Assembly: GCF_014138045.1 (NCBI RefSeq) | Contig: NZ_JACGXA010000001.1 | Coordinates: 617,501-681,500 of the forward strand | Direction: 5' to 3' | DNA length: 64,000 nt | DNA from: Nocardioides ginsengisegetis | GTDB lineage: Bacteria; Actinomycetota; Actinomycetes; Propionibacteriales; Nocardioidaceae | Part shown: positions 27,321-36,748 of the stretch, one piece after another | Layout: each line of letters begins with the position of its first letter | Numbering within the stretch: position 1 is the stretch's first letter | Made by a program: the position numbers and the translations under genes | Notes under the pieces: generated by a model | The model's database searches: none | What the model was told of the DNA's origin: nothing | Seen by the model: only the letters and a program-made list of their open reading frames with translations

Positions 27321-28481
27321 GTGCCCGAGCTCGCTCCGACCCTTGCCGTCATCGGTGGCGGCCAGCTCGCCCGGATGATGGCGCAGCCCGCGATCGCCCT
27401 GGGCCTGCCGCTCCGGCTGCTGGCCGAGGCCGAGGGCGTCTCCGCCGCCCAGGTCATCCCCGACCACCTCGTCGGCGACTACACCGACCTCGAGACGCTG
27501 CGGAAGGTGACCGACGGCTGTGCCGTCGTCACCTTCGACCACGAGCACGTCCCGACCGACCACCTGCACGCGCTCGAGGACTCCGGCCTCGCCGTGCGCC
27601 CCGGGCCCGAGGCGCTGGTGCACGCCCAGGACAAGGGCGCGATGCGCGAGCGGCTCGCCGACCTCGGCGTGCCCTGCCCGCGCAACGCGATCGTCACCAC
27701 CGTCGCCGAGGTGGAGGCCTTCGGCTTCCCGTGCGTGCTCAAGACGACCCGGGGCGGCTACGACGGCAAGGGCGTCTGGTTCGCCCGCTCGGCGGACGAC
27801 TGCGCCGACGCCTTCGCGACCGCCGCCGCGTCGGGCGTGCGGATCCTCGCCGAGGAGCTCGTCGACTTCCGGCGCGAGCTTTCCGCGCTCGTGGCCCGCT
27901 CGCCGAGCGGCCAGGCCGCGGCGTACCCCGTCGTCGCCTCCACCCAGACCGACGGCATCTGCCGCGAGGTCGTCGCCCCCGCGCCCGACCTGTCGCCCGA
28001 GCTGGCCGGGCAGGCGCAGGAGATCGCCCTGCGCGTCGCCGGCGCCCTCGGCGTCACCGGCATCCTCGCGGTCGAGATGTTCGAGACCAACGACGGACGC
28101 GTGCTCGTCAACGAGCTCGCCATGCGCCCGCACAACACCGGCCACTGGACGCAGGACGGCGCGGTCACCTCGCAGTTCGAGAACCACCTCCGTGCGGTCA
28201 TGGACCTCCCGCTCGGCTCGCCGGCGCCGCGGGCCCGGTGGACGGTGATGGTCAACATCCTCGGCGGGCCGGACTCCTCGGTCGGCCGCCTGTACGACGG
28301 CTTCCCGCACGCCATGGCGCGCGACCCCCACCTGCGCGTGCACCTCTACGGCAAGGAGCTGCGCCCCGGCCGCAAGGTCGGCCACGTCAACGCCTACGGC
28401 GACGATCTCGAGGACTGCCTGGAGCGGGCGCGGCACGCCGCCGCCTGGTTCGCCGGCGACCTCGGCAACGAGAGCGAGTGA
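27321..28481 (+). CDS. purK: 5-(carboxyamino)imidazole ribonucleotide synthase
   Basis: De novo purine synthesis: ATP-dependent carboxylation of AIR to N5-CAIR. ATP-grasp protein of 386 residues with [16 protein letters not shown] at the N-terminus, [13 protein letters not shown] in the ATP-grasp domain and [14 protein letters not shown] near the active site. A TAGCCT hexamer (27309-27314) ends 6 nt before the GTG. purE begins 2 bp after its stop, so the two form an operon. Confidence 0.95.
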   Translation: MPELAPTLAVIGGGQLARMMAQPAIALGLPLRLLAEAEGVSAAQVIPDHLVGDYTDLETLRKVTDGCAVVTFDHEHVPTDHLHALEDSGLAVRPGPEALVHAQDKGAMRERLADLGVPCPRNAIVTTVAEVEAFGFPCVLKTTRGGYDGKGVWFARSADDCADAFATAAASGVRILAEELVDFRRELSALVARSPSGQAAAYPVVASTQTDGICREVVAPAPDLSPELAGQAQEIALRVAGALGVTGILAVEMFETNDGRVLVNELAMRPHNTGHWTQDGAVTSQFENHLRAVMDLPLGSPAPRARWTVMVNILGGPDSSVGRLYDGFPHAMARDPHLRVHLYGKELRPGRKVGHVNAYGDDLEDCLERARHAAAWFAGDLGNESE

Positions 28482-28483
28482 CC

Positions 28484-29005
28484 ATGTCTGACCTGCAGCC
28501 CCGGGTGGGCATCGTGATGGGCTCCGACTCCGACTGGCCGGTGATGAAGGCCGCCGGTGAGGCGCTGGCCGAGTTCGACATCGCGTTCGAGGCCGACGTG
28601 GTCTCCGCGCACCGGATGCCCGACGAGATGCTGGCCTACGGCCGCGACGCCGCCGGCCGCGGGATCTCCGTGATCATCGCGGGCGCCGGGGGAGCGGCCC
28701 ACCTGCCCGGCATGCTCGCGGCCGTCACCCCGCTGCCGGTGATCGGTGTGCCGGTCCCGCTCAAGCACCTCGACGGCATGGACTCGCTGCTCTCCATCGT
28801 GCAGATGCCCGCCGGCGTGCCCGTCGCGACCGTCGCCGTCGGCAACGCCCGCAACGCCGGCCTGCTCGCCGTCCGGATCCTCGCCGCGACCGACCCGACC
28901 CTGCAGCAGCGGATGGTCGACTTCCAGGCCGAGCTCCGTACCATCGCCCAGGAGAAGGGCGCGGTCGTCCGCAGCGACTCCGCCCCGCGCAAGCTCGGCT
29001 TCTAG
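28484..29005 (+). CDS. purE: 5-(carboxyamino)imidazole ribonucleotide mutase
   Basis: Converts N5-CAIR to CAIR in purine synthesis. 173 residues with the class I PurE motifs [20 protein letters not shown] and [15 protein letters not shown], including the catalytic His region. Start ATG lies 2 bp after the purK stop. Transcription likely ends at the large palindrome 10 bp downstream (29015-29085). Confidence 0.96.
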   Translation: MSDLQPRVGIVMGSDSDWPVMKAAGEALAEFDIAFEADVVSAHRMPDEMLAYGRDAAGRGISVIIAGAGGAAHLPGMLAAVTPLPVIGVPVPLKHLDGMDSLLSIVQMPAGVPVATVAVGNARNAGLLAVRILAATDPTLQQRMVDFQAELRTIAQEKGAVVRSDSAPRKLGF

Positions 29006-29014
29006 CGAGTCGCG

Positions 29015-29085
29015 TCGGGATAGTCCCCACCGCAGTTGCTGTCGTTCGGGCCATTTCACGACAACTGCGGTGGGGACTATCCCGA
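29015..29085. terminator. Long palindrome between convergent purE and arfB-like genes
   Basis: Two perfectly complementary 24-nt arms at 29015-29038 and 29062-29085 (left arm starts TCGGGATAGTCCCC, right arm ends GGGGACTATCCCGA) surround a 23-nt loop. The inner part can pair in an alternative way (TGTCGT with ACGACA). It sits exactly between two converging genes, so it can act as a bidirectional terminator, although 24 perfect base pairs without a T-tract is longer than usual. Confidence 0.7.
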
Positions 29086-29086
29086 T

Positions 29087-29542
29087 CTACTCGCCGCGGA
29101 CCCGGCCGCGCAGCGACTTGGTCTGCCCCCGCTGCTTCTTCGCCTCGAGCCGCCGTCGCTGCGAGCCCCGCGTGGGCTTCGTGGGGCGTCGGGGCGGTGG
29201 CGGGGGAGCGAGCGCGGTCCGGAGCAGGTCGGCGAGCCGCTCGCGCGCCGCGACCCGGTTGCGGTGCTGCGAGCGGTGCTCGGAGGCGACCACCACGACC
29301 CGGCCGTCGACCAGCTGCCCGCCGAGGCGACGCAGGGCCCGCGACCGCTGGTGGTCGGACAGGGCCGAGGAGCCCAGGACGTCGTACACGAGCTCGACCC
29401 GGCTGTCGGTGGTGTTGACCGACTGCCCGCCCGGCCCGGCGGACTTCGAGAACCGCTCGACCAGCTCGGCGGCCGGGATCGTCAGGCCCTGCGGCAGGCC
29501 CGGTCCCGGCGTGACGGCGAGGTCGTCGCCGGGGCGGCTCAC
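29087..29542 (-). CDS. ArfB/YaeJ-like peptidyl-tRNA hydrolase (release-factor family)
   Basis: A 151-residue codon-independent release factor-like protein that in homologues rescues stalled ribosomes. The GGQ catalytic motif is in RFSKSAGPGGQSVNTTDSRV, and the C-terminus is highly basic (RGSQRRRLEAKKQRGQTKSL) for the mRNA channel. GTG 29542 overlaps the stop of the CoA-binding gene (GTGA), so the two form an operon. Confidence 0.88.
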   Translation of the reverse strand: MSRPGDDLAVTPGPGLPQGLTIPAAELVERFSKSAGPGGQSVNTTDSRVELVYDVLGSSALSDHQRSRALRRLGGQLVDGRVVVVASEHRSQHRNRVAARERLADLLRTALAPPPPPRRPTKPTRGSQRRRLEAKKQRGQTKSLRGRVRGE

Positions 29543-29952
29543 GTCCGCCGTCGGCGCCACTCGATGGCCGGACAGGCGTCCATGACCATCGGGACGCCGG
29601 CCTCGGCCGTGCGCAGGAAGGCGTCCTCGTCGATCACGCCGAGCTGGAACCACACGCCCCGCGCGCCCACGGCCACGGCCTGGTCAGCGAACTCGCCGGC
29701 CGACTCGCTGCGCCGGAACACGTCCACCACGTCGATCGGGAACGGCACGTCGGCGAGCGTCGCATAGCCCTGCTCGCCGAGCACGACGGGCGCGGACGGA
29801 TGGATGGGCACGATGCGCTTGCCGCGCCGCTGCAGCAGCGCCGCGATCTCGTACGCCGTGCGGTCGGGGTTGCCCGACAGCCCGACGACCGCCCACGTCT
29901 CGCAGTCGTCGAGCATGAAGCGGACGTGCTCCGCGTCCTGCCACTCAGCCAT
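29539..29952 (-). CDS. CoA-binding-domain protein
   Basis: A 137-residue single-domain Rossmann-like protein of the YccU/CoA-binding family: TWAVVGLSGNPDRTAYEIA at the nucleotide loop, KRIVPIHPSAP, VDVFRRSE and GVWFQLGVIDEDA. Homologues bind CoA; the biological role is not known. A TAGGCT hexamer on the minus strand (29959-29964) ends 6 nt before the ATG, suggesting the operon with the ArfB-like gene is leaderless. Confidence 0.88.
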   Translation of the reverse strand: MAEWQDAEHVRFMLDDCETWAVVGLSGNPDRTAYEIAALLQRRGKRIVPIHPSAPVVLGEQGYATLADVPFPIDVVDVFRRSESAGEFADQAVAVGARGVWFQLGVIDEDAFLRTAEAGVPMVMDACPAIEWRRRRT

Positions 29953-30118
29953 GCCCCCAGCCTAGGGGCCGGCCATCTTGCGGAAGACTTGCCGAATTCT
30001 TGCCACACCCTTGGGAACCGTCCCGCATGCTTGGTCGAGTTGCGCCGAATCCACACATGGGGCCGGACTCGCCGGTTAGCGTGACGTGATTGCTACTGGG
30101 AGGTAGCGACACCTTGAG

Positions 30119-30134
30119 TGCTCGGGAGGGAGCA
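30119..30134 (+). promoter_or_regulatory. Hairpin presenting the ribosome-binding site in its loop
   Basis: TGCTC (30119-30123) pairs with GAGCA (30130-30134), leaving GGGAGG, the Shine-Dalgarno sequence of the next gene, as a 6-nt loop 10 nt before its ATG. It may set translation efficiency. Confidence 0.45.
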
Positions 30135-30139
30135 TCCAG

Positions 30140-31045
30140 ATGAAGATTTCTGCTATTTCAAAGCGCCTGGCGACCGTCGGTGTCGCCACTGCTCTCGCCG
30201 CGGGCGCCATGGTCGGGGCGACGGCCACGTCCGCCAGCGCGGCGTCGGCGTCCAACGACTACACGTGCACGGTGCCGCTGCTCGGCGCCCAGACGTTCCC
30301 GGTCACGATCTCGAGCACCCCGCTCGACCTCGTCAGCTCGCTTCCCGCCGGGCTGGCGTTCCCGGCCGGTGCGCTGGACGCGCTGAGCTCCACCGGTCAC
30401 GCCATCGACATGACGATGACCGCGCCCGCGATCGTGGTCCAGACCCTGGCCGGCATCGGCACCCTGACCGGTGTCAGCGCCCCGGCCCTGGCCATCCCGC
30501 TCGGCTCGAGCTCCGTGCCGGTGTCGGGCCTGGCCCTGACGGGTCCCCCGGCCGTGCAGCCGGACGGCAGCGCCATCTTCAACCTCGCCGGCAGCAACGG
30601 TGCCTTCGCCGTCCCGGCCGCGGGTGAGTACGACATCACCATGCCGAGCGCGTTCCAGTTCATCGCCTCGACCACCAGCACCGACTTCCCGAACATCCCG
30701 GTCGACTGCACGACCGCGGCCCCGGCCACGATCAAGCACCTCACGGTGACCAAGAACAACGCCGCGTTCACCAGCATCAAGCCGGCCGTCACGCCCTACA
30801 AGGCGAGCAAGGCCGCCAAGCTGGTCACCAAGGTTGGCGCCGCCAACCACGTGCCCACCGGCATGGTCATCGTCAAGGAGGGCACCAAGACCCTCGGCAA
30901 GGCTGCGCTCAACAGCCTCGGCAAGGCCGTGGTCAACATGGGCAAGCTCTCCCCGGGCAAGCACGCGCTGAAGGTCCTCTACAAGGGCGACTCCTACTCC
31001 ACCGCGGCGCCCACGCAGAAGCTGACGGTCAAGTCCGTCAAGTGA
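30140..31045 (+). CDS. Secreted protein with C-terminal Ig-like domain
   Basis: A 301-residue exported protein. The signal peptide (KRLATVGVATALAAGAMVGATA) ends near ASASAA. The middle domain (about 40-200) is beta-rich, begins NDYTCTVPLLGAQTFPVTI and has two Cys that could form a disulphide; it resembles actinobacterial domains of unknown function. The C-terminal 90 residues form a Lys-rich Ig-like module (GMVIVKEGTKTLGKAAL ... LKVLYKGDSYSTAAPTQKL), typical of cell-surface proteins. No anchor motif is seen. The 187-bp upstream region holds its promoter and a ribosome-binding-site hairpin; a strong terminator follows. Confidence 0.75.
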   Translation: MKISAISKRLATVGVATALAAGAMVGATATSASAASASNDYTCTVPLLGAQTFPVTISSTPLDLVSSLPAGLAFPAGALDALSSTGHAIDMTMTAPAIVVQTLAGIGTLTGVSAPALAIPLGSSSVPVSGLALTGPPAVQPDGSAIFNLAGSNGAFAVPAAGEYDITMPSAFQFIASTTSTDFPNIPVDCTTAAPATIKHLTVTKNNAAFTSIKPAVTPYKASKAAKLVTKVGAANHVPTGMVIVKEGTKTLGKAALNSLGKAVVNMGKLSPGKHALKVLYKGDSYSTAAPTQKLTVKSVK

Positions 31046-31084
31046 CCTCGGCCTGATGGCCTGAATCACACCGTTCAACCCTGG

Positions 31085-31119
31085 ACGCCCGTCCGGTGCC
31101 TCGCGCACCGGGCGGGCGT
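31085..31119 (+). terminator. Rho-independent-type terminator
   Basis: A 15-bp stem: ACGCCCGTCCGGTGC (31085-31099) pairs with 31105-31119 with one G-U, around a 5-nt loop. It lies 40 bp after the secreted-protein stop and is the clearest single-gene terminator in the window. Confidence 0.8.
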
Positions 31120-31154
31120 TCGGCGTCCCGTTACCCGGAAGTAGGATTCGGCCC

Positions 31155-32327
31155 ATGAGCGCTGACTTCCCCCTCTACGCACTCTCCGAGGAGCACCAGG
31201 CGATCCGCGAGGCGGTGCGCGCGGTCTGCGACGCGAAGGTGGCGCCGTACGCCGCCGACGTCGACGAGAACGCCCGCTACCCCCAGGAGGCGCACGACGC
31301 GCTGCTGGCCGCGGACTTCCACGCCCCCCACGTGCCCGAGGAGTACGGCGGCGCCGGGGCCGATGCGCTCGCGACCGTGATCGTGATCGAGGAGGTCGCC
31401 CGCGCGTGCGTGAGCAGCAGCCTGATCCCGGCGGTCAACAAGCTGGGCTCGCTGCCGGTGCAGATCTCCGGCTCGGAGGAGCTCAAGAAGCACTACCTCG
31501 GCAAGCTCGCCGCGGGTGAGGGCGGCTTCTCCTACTGCCTGTCCGAGCCCGACGCCGGCTCGGACGCGGTGTCGATGAAGACCAAGGCCGTCCGCGACGG
31601 GGACCACTGGGTCCTCAACGGCGTGAAGCGCTGGATCACCAACGCCGGCGTCTCGGAGTACTACACCGTCATGGCCGTCACCGACCCCGACAAGCGCTCC
31701 AAGGGCATCTCCGCCTTCGTGGTGGAGAAGTCCGACGAGGGCGTCTCCTTCGGGGCCCCGGAGAAGAAGCTCGGCATCAAGGGCTCCCCGACCCGCGAGG
31801 TCTACCTCGACAACGTGCGGATCCCGGCCGACCGGATGATCGGCGCCGAGGGCACCGGCTTCGAGACCGCGATGAAGACCCTGGACCACACCCGCGTGAC
31901 CATCGCCGCCCAGGCGGTCGGTGTCGCGCAGGGCGCGCTGGACTACGCGCTCGGCTACGCCAAGGAGCGGAAGCAGTTCGGCAAGTCGATCGCGGAGTTC
32001 CAGGGCCTGCAGTTCCTGCTGGCCGACATGGGCATGAAGGTCGAGGCCGCCCGGCAGATGACCTACGCCGCCGCCGGCCGCTCCGAGCGGGGCGACAAGG
32101 ACCTGACGTTCTTCGGCGCGGCCGCGAAGTGCTTCGCCTCGGACGTGGCGATGGAGGTCACCACCAACGCGGTGCAGGTGCTCGGTGGCTACGGCTACAC
32201 CCGCGAGTACCCCGTCGAGCGGATGATGCGCGACGCGAAGATCACCCAGATCTACGAGGGCACCAACCAGGTCCAGCGGATCGTGATGGCCCGCCAGCTC
32301 CTCGCCGGGATCCAGTCCGAGCTCTGA
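31155..32327 (+). CDS. Acyl-CoA dehydrogenase (FadE25-like)
   Basis: Beta-oxidation-type flavoenzyme of 390 residues. Blocks seen: YCLSEPDAGSDAVSMKTKA, KRWITNAGVSEYYTV, FGKSIAEFQGLQF, and VLGGYGYTREYPVERMMRDAKITQIYEGTNQ holding the Arg/FAD and catalytic-Glu regions. A TAGGAT hexamer (31142-31147) ends 7 nt before the ATG. It lies near purE as fadE25 does in mycobacteria (from memory); there the enzyme is acyl-CoA related, substrate length not settled. Confidence 0.93.
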   Translation: MSADFPLYALSEEHQAIREAVRAVCDAKVAPYAADVDENARYPQEAHDALLAADFHAPHVPEEYGGAGADALATVIVIEEVARACVSSSLIPAVNKLGSLPVQISGSEELKKHYLGKLAAGEGGFSYCLSEPDAGSDAVSMKTKAVRDGDHWVLNGVKRWITNAGVSEYYTVMAVTDPDKRSKGISAFVVEKSDEGVSFGAPEKKLGIKGSPTREVYLDNVRIPADRMIGAEGTGFETAMKTLDHTRVTIAAQAVGVAQGALDYALGYAKERKQFGKSIAEFQGLQFLLADMGMKVEAARQMTYAAAGRSERGDKDLTFFGAAAKCFASDVAMEVTTNAVQVLGGYGYTREYPVERMMRDAKITQIYEGTNQVQRIVMARQLLAGIQSEL

Positions 32328-32345
32328 CGCTCGGTCCGGCCGCCC

Positions 32346-35300
32346 TCAGGTCGCCGGACACGCCGACACGTACGGCCGGTCGCCGAAGCTGGCCCGCCAC
32401 TCCTCGGCCGACAGCTGCCGGCCGGCCATCCGGCAGGCGGCGTCGACGGCGTGCTGCGGGTCGAGGTCCCAGGTCCACGCGCTGCCGGTGGACGGGTCGA
32501 GGATGCGGGCCGAGCCACCGTCGGGCAGGAACGCCGCGGCCAGGTAGGGGCGGCCCTCCACGGCGACGCTGGCCAGCGCCGACACGGTCCGCACGTCCCA
32601 CAGCGTCACGGAGCCGTCGAAGCTCGACGTGAGCAGGCGGGTGCTGTCCGGCGAGAAGCTCGCCTGGCCGGGGATGCCGCCGTGGCCGGGCCCGGGCGGA
32701 CGCACCGGACGACCGGACTCGAGGTCGAGGACCAGGACCTGCCCCGCGGCGCCGGTCGGTCCCGCCTCCTCCGAGCCGGTGCCACCGGTGACGGCGGCGT
32801 ATCGCCCGTCGGGGGAGACCGCCAGCCAGAAGCTGTAGCGCAGGCCCAGCGGTCCCTCGCGGAGCACGGAGCCGGACTCGAGGTCCAGCAGCGCCCACCG
32901 GGTGTTCTGCCGGGTCCAGAAGACGTTCGGCCCCGGTCCGCCGATGAGGACGACCGCCGTCCGGTCGTCGGGGCGCATCGCCACCCAGGACACGCTCTCG
33001 CCGACCTCGATCGGCCGCCCCACCGGCGCCAGGGTCTCGCCGTCCAGCAGGCTGACCCGACCCGACAGCTCGGCCACGGCAAGCCGGGAGCCGTCGGGGG
33101 AGTAGGCGATCTCGGTGACCTTCCCGCTGCTGACCCGCGTGCTCCGGGCCCGGTGCCCGCTGGCGATGTCCCAGACGATCAGGTCCTTGCCGGTCGCGGT
33201 GGCGTAGTGCTCGCCGTCCGGGTGCCAGGCGCCGACGGTGTGCCGGTAGCCCGGCTGCATCGGGATCTCCGAGGTTGCGCCGGTCGTGTAGTCGCGGAAG
33301 CTCCAGGCATCCCCGGTGAGGACCGTCGACCAGCGCCCTCCGGGGGCCAGGACGCCCCACCCGCTGGGCGCCGGGGTCGGCAGGTCCACGACAGGGAGGT
33401 ACTGCCGGTGGCCCGCGAGGTCCCACTGCCGCAGCAGCTCGCCGCCGGCGGCGGCGGCGAAGAGGTAGGAGCCGTCGGCCGCGTAGTCCACCGACCCGCC
33501 GTTGCCCCGGTCGAGGGTGAACTCGGCCTGCACCGACGGCCGCTCGTGGGCGATGTCCCACTCGGTCACGATCCGGTCGCCCCAGCAGATCCCGAGCAGC
33601 GAGCGACGGTCCGGCGAGATCCGCAGGTCGACCAGGTTGCCGCTCGAGGGCAGCGTCGACAGGGTCCGGCCCGTCCGGGTGTCGACGAGCTCGGCGCCCC
33701 AGTCCCGGATGCCCGCCAGTACGTCGGGGTCGCGGGTGACGGTCAGGCTGGTCAGCGGCGATCCTCCGTGGTCCACGACGGTGGCCGCCCCGGTGCGGAG
33801 GTCGTGCCGGGTCAGGGGATCGCTGGTCCACAGCGTCCCGCCGTCGTCGCTGAGCGCGACCGACGGGCCGTCGACGGCCGGGACGCGGACGGTGATCGGG
33901 GGCCGGCTGCCCGTGAGGTCCCACACCATCGCGCGCGTCGCCACGGGCTCGAGGCCGGTGCCCTCGACGCGGCTGCGCTGCAGGGCGACCGCCAGCCGGC
34001 TGCCGTCGGCGCTGAACCCGAGGTCGCGGACCTCCCAGCCCCGGTCGGGCAGCCCGCGGAGCCGGTCCTCGGGCGCCAGCGTGCGGGCGTCGAGGAGCTG
34101 GGCCGGTGGCCCCACGTTGGCGGTCGCGCCGACCGCCAGCAACGTGCTGTCGGGGCTGAAGGCGAGCAGGCGCCGTCCCCACTTGCGGCTCCACTCGACC
34201 CGCGGCACACCGGCCTGGTGCTCGGCGACGAACGCGCCGGTTCCCGCGTCGTACAGGCGCACGAGGCGGGCCTCGTCGAGGGTCGCGACCGACCGGCCGT
34301 CCGGGCTCGTCGCGACCTCCAGGATCTGATCACCCTCGCGCAGCGGGGTCGAGGCGATCAGCCGGGGGTTGCGCCCCATCGCGGCCAGCAGGCTGCTGCG
34401 GGTGTCGGGGGAGTCGTGCAGTGCCACGCCGCTCAGCGCGAGCAGGAGCGACTCGTCGATGTCGTCGCTCACCAGGGCAGCCGCACCGGCCCGGCGCGCG
34501 ACCGCGGTCGTCTCGGCGTCGGTGGCGGCCACGGAGCTCTCGTCGGCGCTCCGCTTCTGCTGGACCGCGAGCATGCCGGCCACCACGGCCAGCACCGTCA
34601 CCACGACGGCGCCCGTGAGCACCCCGCGCAGGCGGTGGATCAGCCGGGCCTGCTCCCGGGCCCGCTCGGCCGCGGACTGCTCCTCGAGCTCGGCCACCCG
34701 CCGGCCGGCGTCGAGGAACTCCTCCTCGGTGGCGGTCAGGGTGCTGCGGCTGCGGGCCTGCCACTCGACGGCGCGGGCCAGCCGCACCCCGCGGTAGAGC
34801 TCGCTGTCGGGCCGCCCGAGGGAGTCCCAGGCGTCGGCGGCGGCAGTGAGGTGGTGCAGGATCCGCTGGCCGTCGACGTCGTCGTCGAGCCAGGCGCGCA
34901 GCCGCGGCCAGGCGCGGGCGAGCGCCTCGTGGGTGATCTCGAGGATGCCGTCGTCGCTGGTGACCAGGCGGGCCGCCACGAGCATCTCGATGAGACGCTC
35001 GTGCTCGTCGTCGGTGGCGACCTGCCGGCGCGGCACCCGGCTGCGCACCGGCTCGCCCTCGCTGCCCGCGGCCACCAGGCGCAGCACCAGGTCGCGCAGC
35101 AGGTGACGGCGACCCGCGCCGACCTGGGCATAGAGGCGCTCGGCCGACTGCGCCACCGCACCGTGGATGCCGCCGGTCGACTGGTAGCCCGCGACCGTGA
35201 GCGTGTGGCCCTCGCGGCGCTTCCACGTCTCCAGCAGCGCGTGCGCCAGCAGCGGCAGCGCTCCCGGGTCGTCGCGCACCTCACGGACCAGCAGGTCCAC

Positions 35301-36605
35301 CAGCCCGGGCTCGAGGAGCAACCCCGCCTGGCGCGCCGGGCCCTCGATCGCCGCCCGGAGCCCGTCGTCGTCCAGACCGCCCACGAGGTGCAGGCCGCGC
35401 TCGACGAGCCGGCCGAAGGACGGGTGCGAGGCGACGTCGGCCAGCCGGTCGGCGCGCAGGGCGATGGCAACGGTGCCGGTGGTCGCCTCGTGCACCAGCG
35501 CGGCGAGGAACTCGTGCCGCTCGGCCGGGTCGGCGCACAGGGTGAAGACCTCCTCGCACTGGTCGACGAGCAGCACCGGTCGCCGTCCGCCGGCCGCGGT
35601 CAACGCCGTGAGGGCCTGCATCGGATGCTCCCCGGGGGTGAGCACGACCACGGTCTGGCCCTGCCGGCGCAGCGCCGCCCCGATCCCCGCCCGCAGCAGC
35701 GACGACTTGCCGCAGCCGGACGGCCCGACCAGCGCCACGCTGGAGGTACGCCGCAGCACGTCCAGGCACGCAGCCACGTCGTCGTCGCGCCCGAAGAACG
35801 AGTCGGCGTCGCCGACGTCGTACGCCATCAGGCCCTGGTAGGGGCAGGCCTCGTCGCCGGCCGGGCGGGCGTCGTCGACGAGCAGCGACGCGTCCTGCCG
35901 CAGGATCGCCTGCTCGAGCGCGGCCAGGTCGGGGCTCGGGTCGATGCCGAGCTGCTCGGCCAGCAGCACCTTGACCTGGTGGATCGTCCGGAGGGCCTCG
36001 CCCTGACGCCCGGCGAGGTACTGCCCGTAGGCGAGCAGCGCCCACCGGCGCTCGCGCAGCGGAGCGGCCCGCACCAGCGACTGGCACTCCGCGAGCACCT
36101 CACGGTGCCGACCGGCCCGCAGCAGCGCGTCCACCCGCAGCTCCTCGGCCTCGAGCAGCAGCTCGCCCAGCCGCGCGGCCTCGGCGGTCGCCGGGTCCCA
36201 CCCCTCGACGTCGGTGAACGGGTCGCCGCGCCACAGCGCCAGCGCCTCGCCCAGGACGTACGCCGCGCGGTCGGCCTCACCGAGGGTCAGCAGCTCCCGC
36301 CCCCGCTCGACGAGCACCTCGAACCGGCGGGCGTCCACGTCGTCCGCGGACAGCCGCAGCAGGTAGCCACCGGGCGAGGTCTGGATGGCGTCCGGCCCGA
36401 GAGCCTTGCGCAGCCGCACGATGCAGCCCTGGAGGATCTTCGTCCCCGACGGCGGCACCGTGTCGCCCCAGAGCGCGTCCTTGAGCTGGTCGGCGGTCAC
36501 CGGCCGGTCACCACCCGTGGCCAGGGCGGCGAGGACCACCCGGTCGCGGGGGCTCAACCGCGGCTGGCCGTCGACGGTCAGGGGACCGAGGACCGTGATG
36601 CCCAC
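32346..36605 (-). CDS. SARP-type regulator fused to STAND NTPase and WD40 propeller
   Basis: A giant 1419-residue signal-transduction protein. Residues about 1-90 form an OmpR-type winged helix (VPPSGTKILQGCIVRLRKAL) and about 95-245 a bacterial transcriptional activation domain, together a SARP-type module. Residues about 255-640 are a STAND-class NTPase with Walker A GPSGCGKSSL and Walker B VLLVDQCEE. A membrane segment (about 665-690, GVLTGAVVVTVLAVVAGMLA) follows a coiled-coil-like stretch. The remainder is a WD40-type propeller (SPDGRSVATLDEARLVRLYD; FSPDSTRLLTSSFDGSVTLWD). The membrane helix beside a DNA-binding domain suggests a membrane-tethered regulator. It is divergent from a small secreted-protein gene, its most obvious candidate target. 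Confidence 0.88.
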   Translation of the reverse strand: MGITVLGPLTVDGQPRLSPRDRVVLAALATGGDRPVTADQLKDALWGDTVPPSGTKILQGCIVRLRKALGPDAIQTSPGGYLLRLSADDVDARRFEVLVERGRELLTLGEADRAAYVLGEALALWRGDPFTDVEGWDPATAEAARLGELLLEAEELRVDALLRAGRHREVLAECQSLVRAAPLRERRWALLAYGQYLAGRQGEALRTIHQVKVLLAEQLGIDPSPDLAALEQAILRQDASLLVDDARPAGDEACPYQGLMAYDVGDADSFFGRDDDVAACLDVLRRTSSVALVGPSGCGKSSLLRAGIGAALRRQGQTVVVLTPGEHPMQALTALTAAGGRRPVLLVDQCEEVFTLCADPAERHEFLAALVHEATTGTVAIALRADRLADVASHPSFGRLVERGLHLVGGLDDDGLRAAIEGPARQAGLLLEPGLVDLLVREVRDDPGALPLLAHALLETWKRREGHTLTVAGYQSTGGIHGAVAQSAERLYAQVGAGRRHLLRDLVLRLVAAGSEGEPVRSRVPRRQVATDDEHERLIEMLVAARLVTSDDGILEITHEALARAWPRLRAWLDDDVDGQRILHHLTAAADAWDSLGRPDSELYRGVRLARAVEWQARSRSTLTATEEEFLDAGRRVAELEEQSAAERAREQARLIHRLRGVLTGAVVVTVLAVVAGMLAVQQKRSADESSVAATDAETTAVARRAGAAALVSDDIDESLLLALSGVALHDSPDTRSSLLAAMGRNPRLIASTPLREGDQILEVATSPDGRSVATLDEARLVRLYDAGTGAFVAEHQAGVPRVEWSRKWGRRLLAFSPDSTLLAVGATANVGPPAQLLDARTLAPEDRLRGLPDRGWEVRDLGFSADGSRLAVALQRSRVEGTGLEPVATRAMVWDLTGSRPPITVRVPAVDGPSVALSDDGGTLWTSDPLTRHDLRTGAATVVDHGGSPLTSLTVTRDPDVLAGIRDWGAELVDTRTGRTLSTLPSSGNLVDLRISPDRRSLLGICWGDRIVTEWDIAHERPSVQAEFTLDRGNGGSVDYAADGSYLFAAAAGGELLRQWDLAGHRQYLPVVDLPTPAPSGWGVLAPGGRWSTVLTGDAWSFRDYTTGATSEIPMQPGYRHTVGAWHPDGEHYATATGKDLIVWDIASGHRARSTRVSSGKVTEIAYSPDGSRLAVAELSGRVSLLDGETLAPVGRPIEVGESVSWVAMRPDDRTAVVLIGGPGPNVFWTRQNTRWALLDLESGSVLREGPLGLRYSFWLAVSPDGRYAAVTGGTGSEEAGPTGAAGQVLVLDLESGRPVRPPGPGHGGIPGQASFSPDSTRLLTSSFDGSVTLWDVRTVSALASVAVEGRPYLAAAFLPDGGSARILDPSTGSAWTWDLDPQHAVDAACRMAGRQLSAEEWRASFGDRPYVSACPAT

Positions 36606-36748
36606 CCGTCCAGAGTCGCAGGTTCCCGGGGGTCGTCAACCCGCCCGATACCGGGCCGATACCGCACGGCACCCGGTCCGGAACCGGGCGCTGGCACACC
36701 GGTGACATGCCCGGGGCATCCGGCCCCGCACCACCGAGGAGCACCGCC
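36606..36748. promoter_or_regulatory. Divergent control region between the SARP-STAND gene and a small secreted-protein gene
   Basis: A 143-bp gap between two diverging starts. It includes the near-repeats CCCGATACCGGGCCGATACC and GGTCCGGAACCGGGC (about 36647-36690), which are direct and inverted copies of a C/G-GATACC-like unit and could be regulator sites. No clear sigma-70 hexamers were identified. Operator assignment is inference. Confidence 0.3.
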
